64,000 nt of DNA from Actinocrispum wychmicini. GTDB taxonomy: Bacteria; Actinomycetota; Actinomycetes; Mycobacteriales; Pseudonocardiaceae. Position numbers and translations under genes: made by a program. Position 1 is the stretch's first letter, and the number at the start of each line of letters is the position of its first letter. The notes under the pieces were generated by a model, which ran no database searches, was not told the DNA's origin, and saw only the letters and a list, made by a program, of their open reading frames with translations. Shown one piece after another: positions 36,863 through 46,507 of this stretch. The stretch spans positions 1-64,000 of the forward strand of contig NZ_SLWS01000004.1 of assembly GCF_004345645.1 (NCBI RefSeq), in the 5' to 3' direction.

Positions 36863-37955
36863 CGAGCAATCCGCCGAGGTAGCGGCGGCCCAGTACTCGC
36901 AGCGGTTGGACGTACCTGAATGGTGGGTCTACCGCGGCACCGGGCACCCTCTCCAAGACGTTCAGTTGGACCAGGTCCTGCCGCCACCTCCACCCTATCG
37001 AGATTTCCAAGGGGGTCCGCTGCCGGCCCGGGAGGCACCGCCGCACGATGATGGGGAGACCGATCGCCGGCTGGGCGCTGAGATCCATGTCCGCGAGTAT
37101 CGGGCCGATCCGCACGAGATCGACATGGTCAATGCCGCGCTGTTTCTGCGCCGGCCGCTTCTCGTGACCGGGAATCCAGGTGTCGGGAAATCCAGTCTCG
37201 CGTTCCGGGTGGCCAGAGAGCTGCGACTCGGTCGCGTTCTGCGGTGGCCGATCAGCAGTCGCACAACCTACAGGTCCGGGCTTTATCACTACGACGCGAT
37301 CGCTCGTGCGGAAGCTGCGGGACAAAAGAACGCCGCCTCGCTGCGGGGCGCCGAGGTTGCCGGCGACGACTCGTCCATCGGCGAATTCATCAGGCTGGGG
37401 CCACTCGGGACGGCGTTTCTGGCCGGTCGGTTGCCGAGAGTACTGCTCATTGACGAGCTGGACAAGAGCGAGGCCGACCTACCCAACGACTTGCTGAGCA
37501 TTTTCGAAGACGGCGACTTCCGTATTCCTGAGCTCGAACGGGTTCGTAGCCGGTTGCCGCGCGTATCGGTGTTCACCGACGACCCTGGTGTCGAGGCGAC
37601 TGTTGTCGACGGGCACATCGGCTGCCGCGCTTTTCCTTTTGTCGTTATTACCAGTAACGGCGAACGTGATTTTCCGCCGGCGTTCCTTCGTCGATGCCTC
37701 CAACTGGAGATCAGTCAGCCGGACGCTGACAAGCTCGCTGCGATCGTGGCCGGTCACATGCTTGACGAACAGGGGGAGCACAAAGCACGGCTGATCCACG
37801 ACTTCCTGGCCAGAAGCGCGGAAGTCGACGGGCTGCCAACAGATCGCCTTCTTGACGCGATCTATCTGGCCACGTCCGGCGCTTACCAGGACAACGACAC
37901 CGCGTGGCCACGGTTGCTTGACAGCCTCTGGCGGCGTCTGAGCCCGGTGTCGTGA
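36852..37955 (+). CDS. MoxR-type AAA+ ATPase
   Basis: A 367-residue AAA+ protein. Walker A is GNPGVGKS (107-114), Walker B is VLLIDELDK with D201 and E202, sensor 1 is VVITSNGERDFP, and an arginine finger candidate lies in AFLRRCLQL. A proline-rich N-terminal segment of about 70 residues precedes the ATPase core. It lies between the VMAP-like gene (11-bp overlap) and the vWA gene (3-bp gap). Such MoxR ATPases are thought to act as switchable chaperones coupling the VMAP and vWA partners. Confidence 0.88.
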   Translation: MSTDEQSAEVAAAQYSQRLDVPEWWVYRGTGHPLQDVQLDQVLPPPPPYRDFQGGPLPAREAPPHDDGETDRRLGAEIHVREYRADPHEIDMVNAALFLRRPLLVTGNPGVGKSSLAFRVARELRLGRVLRWPISSRTTYRSGLYHYDAIARAEAAGQKNAASLRGAEVAGDDSSIGEFIRLGPLGTAFLAGRLPRVLLIDELDKSEADLPNDLLSIFEDGDFRIPELERVRSRLPRVSVFTDDPGVEATVVDGHIGCRAFPFVVITSNGERDFPPAFLRRCLQLEISQPDADKLAAIVAGHMLDEQGEHKARLIHDFLARSAEVDGLPTDRLLDAIYLATSGAYQDNDTAWPRLLDSLWRRLSPVS

Positions 37956-37958
37956 CGC

Positions 37959-40900
37959 ATGGGACGGCCAGCGGGAGTTCCCCGATCCCACCCTGATGTA
38001 CCGGCGAACCTCGCAGACAGCAGTGCGCCGTCACAGCAGGTGCACGGCCACACGTCGTTGAGTGCCACCGAGGCGACATGGTGGGAAGTGGCCGACAGTC
38101 TCTACCTCGCCTCGATCATGGACCGGTCCTGGCGGACTGAAGGCAGTCCATCCGCCGAGCAGCCGGACGCCGACTTCGCTGCGGCCAAGCGAGTTTCTCC
38201 ACCGCCGGCCGACCATCCCTCGGCACTGGGGACGGGAGACTCTGGCACTCAAGGCAAAGAGAGAATCGCTGATCATCGCCCTGAAGAGCCGGTGCGTGAC
38301 ACCGCTGTGGCCGACCGGCATGTGGCCGGCGGTGGCGGTGCGGACTCCGAACTGCGTTTGGTCAGGGGGCCGCGTCGAGAAGAGGTCGTCCATGCGCCGG
38401 TTGCAGTGGCCGCGATAGTGCGGGCACTCTGGCCATTGAAGAAGTCGATGAATTCCTGGCGCGAGGACGACTTGATCTTTGATGCGGAGGCCACAGCGGA
38501 ACGTGCGGTGCGGGACAACCTGTGGTGGCCGGTCACCAAGCCGGACAGCCAACGGTTGTTCGACCTCACGGTGGTGGTGGACGGCAGCCCGTCGATGACC
38601 TTGTGGCGTTCGCAGTTCACAGCCCTTCTGTCCGCGCTTGAGAATCGCGGCGCGTTTCGGACGATTCAGTTGCGTCGGCTGGATACCAGTGGGGATGCGG
38701 GCGGACAGCCTGTGTTGCGTGGCGGTGCCGCGAATGCCCTTGTACGGGGTTCCGCCGAGCTTCGGGATCCGAGTGGGCGGCGGATGATCCTGGTCGTCAC
38801 CGACGGCATCGCCGAGTGCTGGCGCCAGGACCTGGTCGGCCCGGTCCTGGCGCGCTGGGGGCAGACGTCCCAGGTCTGTGTCGTCAACCTGCTGCCGGAG
38901 CGGATGTGGAGCCGCACCGGGATGCCGGTGGAACGCGTTCAGCTCAGCCAGCCGCCCGGGGTGACGCCGAACCGCCGCTGGTCGTGCCAACTTGTTGACG
39001 CCTGGCTGCGGCCGAAGGGCGCGCTGCCGGTGGACGCCGTGCCGGTGCCGATGGTCGAACTGGAGCCGGACTGGCTGGGCTGGTGGGCTCGAACGGCCAC
39101 AGGTGGGCATCGGCAGGCGGTGCGGGCACGTGCCCTCCTCACCGGCGCCAAGCCTCGGCCTTGCGTGCTGCCGGACGAGACGCGGTCGGTGCGGGAACAG
39201 GTGGACCACTTTCGCAGCGTGGCTTCGCCGGAGGCGTTCAGGCTGGCGACCTTGCTGGCCGCGGTCCCGATCAACGTGTCGATCGCCCGCATGCTGCAGC
39301 GGGAACTGGCGCCCGAGTCCGGGCCGGAGCATCTGGTCGAGATCTTGGTCAGCGGCCTGGTACAGCCAGCCGCGAACGATGCCGGGTTGGCCAACTGGGA
39401 TGAGATCCGGTTTCACATGGTGGCCGCCGCGCGGGCGCTGTTGCTCAGCGGTGCACGTCGGTCGGCCACCGCGAAGGCGATCCACGTCGCGGCATCGAGA
39501 TTCGGTGACGACATCCCTCAACTCGGCCGTCTGCGTGACGCGCTGCGCGACCCGGACACCACGCCGGATCCTGTTCTTGCCGATGAGATCGCCCACGACC
39601 GGGTAGTGATGCGCGCCCTTAGTGGGCCGTACGCGTCGCGTGCGGACCGCTTAAATCCTGTGGGTTTGCCAGAACCCACTCCTTCTGAACCGATCCAGAG
39701 ATCGATACAGTCACCCGTGACATCTCGTGCTAGCCCGAAGAAGGGGTCCTACGTTAACAGAACGGACGAGCAGACAGGCAACGAGATGCCCAACACGGAG
39801 ACAGCCCAGAGTACGGATTCGCTCAGGCAGTCAGCTATCACAACACACGCCCCGCCGGCGGAGATCTCTGCTGGCGAGGTTTCGGGCAGCACCGAGACCA
39901 TCGCGGCCGGCGAGGCGCGGAGCCCGCTCGGTGTCGTGAGCCAGGTCGCAGATACCGGAATCGAGGGCATTCCGCCTATCTGGGGGAACGTGCCGCCCCG
40001 CAACCTGAACTTCACCGGCCGGGCGGAACTGCTCGACCAGTTGAGCAAGCGGCTCGTCGCCGGTGGTACGACCGCTATCCTGCCTGCCGCGCTGCACGGC
40101 ATGGGCGGGATCGGGAAGACGCAGATGGCAGTCGAGTACATCTATCGTCGTCTGCACCGATACGACATCGTGTGGTGGCTGCAGGCCACCCAGCCGGCGC
40201 AGATTCGAGCGGGGTTGACCGAGTTGGCCCAGTACATGGGCTTGCCGGGCAGCCAGGAGGCGCACACCGCGGTGCCCGCGGTACGCGAGGCGTTGCGGAT
40301 CGGCAGGCCGTATCGTCGTTGGCTGCTGGTGTTCGATTCGGCGGAGAGTCCAGATGCCGTGCGGCCGTTCTTCCCGACGAACGGACCCGGCGAAATCCTG
40401 GTCACGTCCCGAAACCCGGACTGGGCCGGGATCGCCCGTCCGCTTGAGGTGACTGTGTTCCGCCGCGAGGAGAGCATCGAACTGCTCAGGCGCCGTGGGC
40501 CCGAGGTCAACAACGAGGATGCGAACACGCTCGCGGACAAACTCGGCGACCTACCACTCGCCATCGAACAAGCGGCGGCTTGGCGCGCGGTGACAGGCAT
40601 GCCGGTCGCCGAGTACCTGCGACTGTTCGACGAGAAGGTCAACGAGATCCTGGATACCTCGCCGGCGACCGGATACGACCTCTCAGTGGCTGCCGCGTGG
40701 AACGTGTCGTTCGACGAGTTGAAGAACCGCAACCCAGCGGCTCACCGACTGTTGCAGGTGTGCGCCTTCTTCGCGCCGGAGCCGATTTCCCGTGACCTGT
40801 TCGCCGGTGCGCGCGGCGTGGAGATCTCACCGGAGCTGGATGCGGCCCTGCGCGACCCCATGCAGCTCAGTCGGGCGATCCGGGACATCTATCTGTACAG

Positions 40901-42452
40901 TCTCGCCAAGATCGATCACCGTAGCAACACGTTGCTGTTGCACAGGCTGGTGCAGGCGGTCCTACGCAACAGGATGAGTCCGAAGCGGCACGCCGACATG
41001 CGGCATGGGGCCCATCTGTTGCTCGCCAACATGGACCCAAGAGACCCGACGTCGTCGAAGGTGTGGCCGCGGTATCAGGAAGTGCTGCCGCACATCGCCA
41101 ACGCGGAGGTTGTCGAGTGCGAGGATCCCTGGGTACGTCAGCTGGTCATCAATATCGGCCGGTTCCTGTACTTCTGGGGTGACCACCAGGAAGCGGCGGC
41201 GCTGCTCAAGCAGGCTCTCGACAACTGGTCGGTGCAGTTGGGCGAGAACGACCAGTATTCGCTGCAGGCGGCCAGCTTCCTGGGGTTGTGCCTCTGGGCT
41301 CTCGGCCGGTTCCCGGAGGCGGCCGAGATCAACGAGCGGACGTTGTCGTTGCGTCGTCAGGTGTCCGGCGAGAACTCCGAGGAGACGATTCTGGCGGAGC
41401 TCCGGGTGGCGGCGGATGTCAAGGCGCGTGGCGAGTTCGCAGCGGCCCGGGAGATGAACGAACGGATTTACCAGAAAGCCAAGGGGCTCTACGGCGAGGA
41501 CGACCCGATCACCCTCCAGACCGCACACGACCTGGCCGTCACCCTGCGACTGTGCGGCGACTACCGGGTGGCGTTCGACCTGGACGAGCGCACCTACCAA
41601 CGTCGCAGCGAGGTCCTTGGCTACGACAATATGGGGACCCTCAACACATTGACCGGTCTGATCCTGGACCGACAAGAGCTCGGGGATTATCCGCGCGCAC
41701 GGGTCGAGCACGAACAGGTCGCCAAGCGCGTTCGTGAGATCCTCGGTGATGACAAGGCAGACACGCTGCGCCGCAACAGCTATCTCGCTGTGGCCAAACG
41801 CAAGGACGGTGCGCACGCGGAGGCTCTCCTGCTGTCGCAGGAGACGTTGCACCTCTCCCGCCAGCGTTACGGCGACGACCATCCGAACACGATGGCGGCG
41901 GCCATCGCGCATTCCATCGATCTGCGGCACGCGGACCGGTTGGAGGACGCCCGTGCCCTGGGCGAGGGGACGTTCGAGCGATATCGCAACAAGCTGGGTG
42001 AACATCATCCGCACACGTTGTCGGCCGCGGTGGACTTGGCGGTGACCCTGCGGTTGCAAGGTGAAGCGATGAATGCTCGACAGTTGACCGAACGTTCACT
42101 GGAGCAGTTCCGGGTCGCGCTCGGCCCGGACCATCCACACGCTGTGGTCTGCATGATCAACCTTGCCAGCGACATCGCCGCGCTGAAGGAGACCGAGGTC
42201 GCGGTGAGCACCGGGACGGAGGCGCTCGAACGGTCGAAACGTGTGCTGGGCCAGGACCATCCGACAACACTGGCAGCCGCCCTGAACCTGGCTCTGGACA
42301 AGCGTTTGCTCGGTGCGACCGAAGAATCGAAGAGCTTGTACGATGACACGGTCGCGCGGTACCGCAAAGTGTTGACCGACGTACACCCGGCGACGGTCGC
42401 AGCCGACCGGAGTGTTCGAGCCGACTGCGACATCGACCCGCTGCCGGGCTGA
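37959..42452 (+). CDS. vWA/SAV_2336-like - NB-ARC - TPR protein (FxsT-like)
   Basis: A 1497-residue multidomain protein. Residues 1-150 are low complexity. A vWA-like domain follows with the MIDAS D208-G-S-P-S212 in LTVVVDGSPSM and ILVVTDGIAECW. About 420-560 is helical. The NB-ARC NTPase has P-loop GMGGIGKT (714-721), LLVFDSAE as Walker B and LPLAIEQAAAW. From about 1060 to 1470 there are long TPRs with units like GENDQYSLQAASFLG and GDDHPNTMAAAIAHS. This is the layout of FxsT-type proteins of FxSxx-COOH systems and of STAND switches generally. It contains a TTA codon at 39651. It ends before a shared terminator. Confidence 0.85.
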   Translation: MGRPAGVPRSHPDVPANLADSSAPSQQVHGHTSLSATEATWWEVADSLYLASIMDRSWRTEGSPSAEQPDADFAAAKRVSPPPADHPSALGTGDSGTQGKERIADHRPEEPVRDTAVADRHVAGGGGADSELRLVRGPRREEVVHAPVAVAAIVRALWPLKKSMNSWREDDLIFDAEATAERAVRDNLWWPVTKPDSQRLFDLTVVVDGSPSMTLWRSQFTALLSALENRGAFRTIQLRRLDTSGDAGGQPVLRGGAANALVRGSAELRDPSGRRMILVVTDGIAECWRQDLVGPVLARWGQTSQVCVVNLLPERMWSRTGMPVERVQLSQPPGVTPNRRWSCQLVDAWLRPKGALPVDAVPVPMVELEPDWLGWWARTATGGHRQAVRARALLTGAKPRPCVLPDETRSVREQVDHFRSVASPEAFRLATLLAAVPINVSIARMLQRELAPESGPEHLVEILVSGLVQPAANDAGLANWDEIRFHMVAAARALLLSGARRSATAKAIHVAASRFGDDIPQLGRLRDALRDPDTTPDPVLADEIAHDRVVMRALSGPYASRADRLNPVGLPEPTPSEPIQRSIQSPVTSRASPKKGSYVNRTDEQTGNEMPNTETAQSTDSLRQSAITTHAPPAEISAGEVSGSTETIAAGEARSPLGVVSQVADTGIEGIPPIWGNVPPRNLNFTGRAELLDQLSKRLVAGGTTAILPAALHGMGGIGKTQMAVEYIYRRLHRYDIVWWLQATQPAQIRAGLTELAQYMGLPGSQEAHTAVPAVREALRIGRPYRRWLLVFDSAESPDAVRPFFPTNGPGEILVTSRNPDWAGIARPLEVTVFRREESIELLRRRGPEVNNEDANTLADKLGDLPLAIEQAAAWRAVTGMPVAEYLRLFDEKVNEILDTSPATGYDLSVAAAWNVSFDELKNRNPAAHRLLQVCAFFAPEPISRDLFAGARGVEISPELDAALRDPMQLSRAIRDIYLYSLAKIDHRSNTLLLHRLVQAVLRNRMSPKRHADMRHGAHLLLANMDPRDPTSSKVWPRYQEVLPHIANAEVVECEDPWVRQLVINIGRFLYFWGDHQEAAALLKQALDNWSVQLGENDQYSLQAASFLGLCLWALGRFPEAAEINERTLSLRRQVSGENSEETILAELRVAADVKARGEFAAAREMNERIYQKAKGLYGEDDPITLQTAHDLAVTLRLCGDYRVAFDLDERTYQRRSEVLGYDNMGTLNTLTGLILDRQELGDYPRARVEHEQVAKRVREILGDDKADTLRRNSYLAVAKRKDGAHAEALLLSQETLHLSRQRYGDDHPNTMAAAIAHSIDLRHADRLEDARALGEGTFERYRNKLGEHHPHTLSAAVDLAVTLRLQGEAMNARQLTERSLEQFRVALGPDHPHAVVCMINLASDIAALKETEVAVSTGTEALERSKRVLGQDHPTTLAAALNLALDKRLLGATEESKSLYDDTVARYRKVLTDVHPATVAADRSVRADCDIDPLPG

Positions 42453-42467
42453 TGTGACGGGTCGCAA

Positions 42468-42498
42468 CCGTCGTCGTGGTCGCCGATCACGACGACGG
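42468..42498. terminator. bidirectional terminator between the vWA-NB-ARC-TPR and HExxH genes
   Basis: CCGTCGTCGTG (42468-42478) pairs perfectly with CACGACGACGG (42488-42498) around a 9-base loop. It lies between the plus-strand stop at 42452 and a minus-strand stop at 42517-42519. Its position supports ending the HExxH gene at 42517, despite the frame break inside it. Confidence 0.8.
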
Positions 42499-42516
42499 GT
42501 TTCGTTGTTCCAGCGG

Positions 42517-44324
42517 TCAGTGCGCGTAACGACCGATCCATGTCGCGAGTTCCTCGGGGACAGGGGCCCGGTCGGTGAGTTTGCGGACCTGCCGGTGCAC
42601 CGCGCGCACGACTTCCGGGTATCGCAGCATGCCCGAGCGGCGCTGAGGTTCATCCCGACGGCGGACAGACACAGGCCCAGGCCGACCCAGGCCTCCGCGC
42701 GGTCCGGATCGGCGGCGAGAACAAGCCGGTACTCGTCCATTGCCTCGACCAGGTGGCCTGCGGCGTAGGCAGTGTCCGCGGTGTTGGTGCCCGATACCGT
42801 TTCGAACAGAGCAGGTTGGAGGAGGGCAACCTTCGACAGGCGCGCCCGCCTGGTCGTCCACGAGCCGTCGGGGACCGGGGTTGGGGTCGGGTCAGGCTCG
42901 AGCGTGACGTCCAGTGGCCATGTCCGGTTGTTGATCCATCCGTCAGCCAGCTTGCGCGTGACATCAGGCGCGGCCCGCAGGTATCTGATGCGCCAACCCG
43001 CGTAGTCGTCCGCGGTGATCGACGCGGCCAGAGCCGCGACAGTGGGCGGTACCGGGTCATGCTGCCACGGGCCGAGTCGCTCGGCGATACCGTCCACGAA
43101 CCGCCGGCCGGGATCGGTGAGGGCGGGATCTTTGCGTAACGCCTGCAATGTGCGCCACGCTCCAGCCCGCCAGTAAGCGAATTCGTAAGCCGCACGTGTG
43201 GACTGGATCCCGCTGGCGGAATTGGCGAGAGCGCGCCAGAAGGCGGTCACCCCGAAGAACGCGTAAACGCCTTGAAGGACGCCGCCGACCGGGCGTGGAT
43301 CGTCCCGCCAAGGAGTGTAGAAACGTTCCTGCGGATCGTCTTCGTACAACTGCGCCAGATGAAGCAGTCCGTCGAGCCGGATGTGATGGAATTCATGGAC
43401 CAGAGTGGCTGCGAGCGCGGCCGCGTCGGTGGGCATCGCGATGATGGCGCTGCCGAACGCCTCGCCCGTGGAAGCACTGGGATTCTCGAAGGGGACTGCC
43501 GGCTGCGGCACCAGCGAGTCCAGGCCCGCTGTCATCGCGTCGGCGTAGTCGGGGAGGAGCGACACGACCAGTTCCCAAGCGTCGTCCAGCAGTGATCGCC
43601 ATGCCGCCACCTCGCGTTCGGTCAGCCGCTGAGGTGGGACTGGCTCGTACAGACCTCGGTACGGGTCGAGATCGTCCAGCCGGACCGTGAGTCGCTTGCC
43701 GTACGCGTCCGTCTTCAGCTGCCGCACGCCCCACCAGCCGGTCGTGTCAGCGGAACAGTCCTCGGGAAGGACAACCACGTGCTCTCCGGCCTTGATCTCA
43801 ACCGTCTTGCCGTTGCCGTGGATCTCGGCCGAGGACCAGGATTCTTCGGCCGGGAAACAGGCCATTCCGAGTGTCGGCAGGGCTGCGCCACCTCGCCACA
43901 CAGGTATGCGCGTCTCGAACACGATGTGCGCCCGGATCGCCGCTGCCGCAGCGATCGCGTGCAGATGGCCCACGTGTATCCACAGCGGACATACGCCGTC
44001 GATCTGCTTGCTCAGCAGTCTTGTCGTATACCCCAGCCAACTGCCGGTGTAGGGGTGGGCGAGCATGCGGTCGAGGACGCGCGGCGCGTGCTGCTGAACT
44101 CGGGCAAGCAGTTCCCACCCGGTGTCCGGTGCGGGGAGCGAACCGGTCAAGTTCGAGGACTTCGTTGTCTCGTCGATCAAGGCACGCAACAGGAGCAGGC
44201 GTCGACTACGTTCGGCGCGCCGCAGGACCCGGATCACCCGGGGCCCCGCGGCTCCGCTGGCGAGCGCGTCGAAGTCAGCCCAGCACAGTCGGTGCAGTCC
44301 GAGGCCGTGGTCCTGTGTCGGCAC
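42517..44324 (-). CDS. HExxH-type putative peptide beta-hydroxylase, frame broken near 3' end
   Basis: About 602 residues. The motif H310-E311-F-H-H314 in LVHEFHHIRLDGLLH marks the mod_HExxH family (proposed 2-oxoglutarate-type peptide beta-hydroxylases found beside FxsA-like peptides). A TPR-like unit (AMDEYRLVLAADPDRAEAW) lies near the C-terminus. Near 42628-42640 the frame changes by one base: the uninterrupted frame runs on as nonsense antisense over the vWA gene to 42096. The -1 frame continues as LRYPEVVRAVHRQVRKLTD and stops at 42517 beside the terminator. The GTG start is 8 bp after the peptide gene. The family is clear. Whether the break is real is not. Confidence 0.8.
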
Positions 44325-44332
44325 GCCGGTGG

Positions 44333-44524
44333 TCAGTGGATCGCGTCAACTGTGGAGGAGTTGCCCTTCGACATCGTCGGGTGGCCCGCTTGCTCGACCA
44401 CATGACCCACTGAACGGTGCAACTCATCGTTGTCCAGCCCACGCAATACCGCGAGTGGAACTGAGGCGAGGTCGATCAAATTGGACGTGATGCCCTGCTG
44501 CGAGTCTGCCGAGAGTGTGTTCAT
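44333..44524 (-). CDS. FxsA-like ribosomal peptide precursor, variant C-terminus
   Basis: A 63-residue product. GGAGGG lies 8 bases before the ATG at 44524. The leader part LIDLASVPLAVLRGLDNDEL and the following SVGHVV match the conserved region of FxSxx-COOH precursor peptides. The C-terminus is different: it ends NSSTVDAIH and lacks the F-x-S-x-x end on which radical SAM enzymes build cyclophanes. It is translated just ahead of the HExxH gene, so D, N or H residues of the tail are candidate modification sites. The assignment is from pattern and context. Confidence 0.72.
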   Translation of the reverse strand: MNTLSADSQQGITSNLIDLASVPLAVLRGLDNDELHRSVGHVVEQAGHPTMSKGNSSTVDAIH

Positions 44525-44680
44525 GGCGTTATCCCTCCACGACGTTCTCCAGCCCACATTCATGATGTCGTATCGGACCGAGCCACGGGAAGGCTCCGAT
44601 GGGCGTGTACTTGTTGTCTTGCGGTCAGTCCTTGATCCAGGCGGGTGACAAATAGTGGTCAAGTTCGGTTGCCGCGCAGG

Positions 44681-46345
44681 TTACGAGCAGATCGCGCCTT
44701 GTGCGGCCGATCCGACCAGGCGGGCGTACTTCGCCAGCACGCCGGTGCGGCGGGCCGGCTCCGGCGCGGTCCACTCCTGCCGGCGGCGGTCCAGTTCGGC
44801 CGGGTCGATCACGAGGTCCAGAGTCCGGGCCGCCATATCGAGGACGATGGCGTCACCGTCGTGGACCAGGGCGATGGGGCCGCCGTGGGCGGCTTCGGGG
44901 GCGACGTGGCCCACGCACAGTCCGGTGGTGCCGCCGGAGAACCGGCCGTCGGTCAGCAACAGGACGTCTTTGCCCAGGCCAGCGCCCTTGATGGCGCCGG
45001 TGACGGCGAGCATCTCTCGCATTCCCGGTCCACCCCGTGGCCCTTCGTTGCGGATGACGACCACGTCGCCGGCACGCAAGGTGCCGAGGGCGTCCATGGC
45101 GGCTTTCTCGCCGTCGAAGACCCGCGCGGTCCCTTCGAACCGGGACGAGTCGAAGCCGGCGCTCTTCACCACGGCTCCGTCGGGCGCGAGGCTGCCGTGC
45201 AGGATCGTGATGCCGCCGGTGGGGTGGATCGGGTTGGCCAGGGCGCGGATCACGTCGCCGTCCAGGTCCGGCGGGGCCAGTTGGGTCAGGTTCTCGGCGA
45301 GCGTGCGGCCGGTCACGGTGAGACAGTCGCCGTTCAGCAAACCCGCGTCCAGCAGGGCCTTCATCACCACGGGCACGCCGCCGACCCGGTCGACCGCGGT
45401 CATCACGTGCCGGCCGAACGGTTTCACGTCGGCGAGGTGCGGCACCCGGTCGCCGATCCGGGTGAAGTCCGCGAGCGTGAGCTCGACCTCGGCCTCGTGG
45501 GCGATCGCGAGCAGGTGCAGGACGGCGTTGGTCGAGCCGCCGAGGGCCATCACCACCGCGATCGCGTTCTCGAAGGCCGCCCGGGTCAGGATCTGCCGCG
45601 CGGTGATCCCCTTGGCCAGCATGCCGACCACGGCCTCACCGCTGGACCGGGCGAACCGGTCCCGCCGCCGGTCCACTGAGGGCGGACTGGCCGAGCCGGG
45701 CAGGGACATCCCCAACGCCTCCGCGGCGCAGGCCATGGTGTTCGCCGTGTACATCCCGCCGCAGGCACCCTCGCCGGGGCAGATGGCCCGTTCGATCTTG
45801 TCGACCTCCTCGCGGGAGATCAGCCCACGCGCGCACGCGCCGACAGCCTCGAACGCGTCGATGATCGTGACCTCACGGCCGTCGACCGTGCCCGGCAGGA
45901 TCGAGCCGGCGTAGAGGAACACGGCCGCCACGTCGAGCCGCGCGGCCGCCATCAACATCCCCGGCAGGCTCTTGTCGCAGCCCGCGAGCAGCACCGCGCC
46001 GTCGAGACGTTCGGCCTGCATGACGGTCTCCACGGAGTCCGCGATCACCTCACGGGACACCAACGAGAAGTGCATCCCGTCGTGCCCCATGGAGATGCCG
46101 TCGGACACCGAGATGGTCCCGAACTCCATCGGGAAGCCGCCGGCCGCGTGCACACCCTGCTTGCTCGCCTGCGCCAGCCGCTGCAACGACAGGTTGCACG
46201 GCGTGATCTCGTTCCACGACGACGCGATCCCGATCTGCGGTTTGGCGAAGTCCTCGTCGCCCATGCCGACGGCCCGCAACATCCCCCTGGCCGCGGCCCG
46301 TTCCAACCCGTCGGTGACATCCCGGCTGCGCGGCTTCAGGTCCAT
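44681..46345 (-). CDS. ilvD: dihydroxy-acid dehydratase
   Basis: A 554-residue enzyme of valine, leucine and isoleucine synthesis. LLAGCDKSLPGMLMAAARL and CPGEGACGGMYTANTMAC carry the iron-sulfur cysteines, and DGRFSGGTTGLCVGHVAPEA is the C-terminal signature. The length is that of the shorter IlvD/Edd branch. It stands alone, convergent with nothing and divergent from xerD with a 162-bp gap that holds only the xerD promoter box. The 44525-44680 stretch between it and the peptide gene contains no further gene. Confidence 0.95.
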   Translation of the reverse strand: MDLKPRSRDVTDGLERAAARGMLRAVGMGDEDFAKPQIGIASSWNEITPCNLSLQRLAQASKQGVHAAGGFPMEFGTISVSDGISMGHDGMHFSLVSREVIADSVETVMQAERLDGAVLLAGCDKSLPGMLMAAARLDVAAVFLYAGSILPGTVDGREVTIIDAFEAVGACARGLISREEVDKIERAICPGEGACGGMYTANTMACAAEALGMSLPGSASPPSVDRRRDRFARSSGEAVVGMLAKGITARQILTRAAFENAIAVVMALGGSTNAVLHLLAIAHEAEVELTLADFTRIGDRVPHLADVKPFGRHVMTAVDRVGGVPVVMKALLDAGLLNGDCLTVTGRTLAENLTQLAPPDLDGDVIRALANPIHPTGGITILHGSLAPDGAVVKSAGFDSSRFEGTARVFDGEKAAMDALGTLRAGDVVVIRNEGPRGGPGMREMLAVTGAIKGAGLGKDVLLLTDGRFSGGTTGLCVGHVAPEAAHGGPIALVHDGDAIVLDMAARTLDLVIDPAELDRRRQEWTAPEPARRTGVLAKYARLVGSAAQGAICS

Positions 46346-46495
46346 CCCGCGACCCTAACCCGGCGCCGACGTGGTCGGCCAGGTCGGCCGCCCCATCCCC
46401 GGCACGACGACCCACCGCGCCGGCGGGCCGGGCGGATCCAGCGGCTGCCGGACATGGCCGCCGCCGGGTTCGAGCACCTCAGGAGCGTCGCTCGG

Positions 46496-46501
46496 TAGGC
46501 T
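46496..46501 (+). promoter_or_regulatory. putative -10 box of xerD
   Basis: TAGGCT (TANNNT type) ends 6 bases before the xerD ATG, which suggests a leaderless transcript. No ribosome site precedes the ATG, in agreement. Confidence 0.45.
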
Positions 46502-46507
46502 GCGGCC

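Noticed and set aside
42096..42516. C-terminal extension of the HExxH protein in the uninterrupted frame
   Set aside because: It runs antisense over the vWA gene and through a perfect terminator hairpin, and reads as Arg-rich nonsense.
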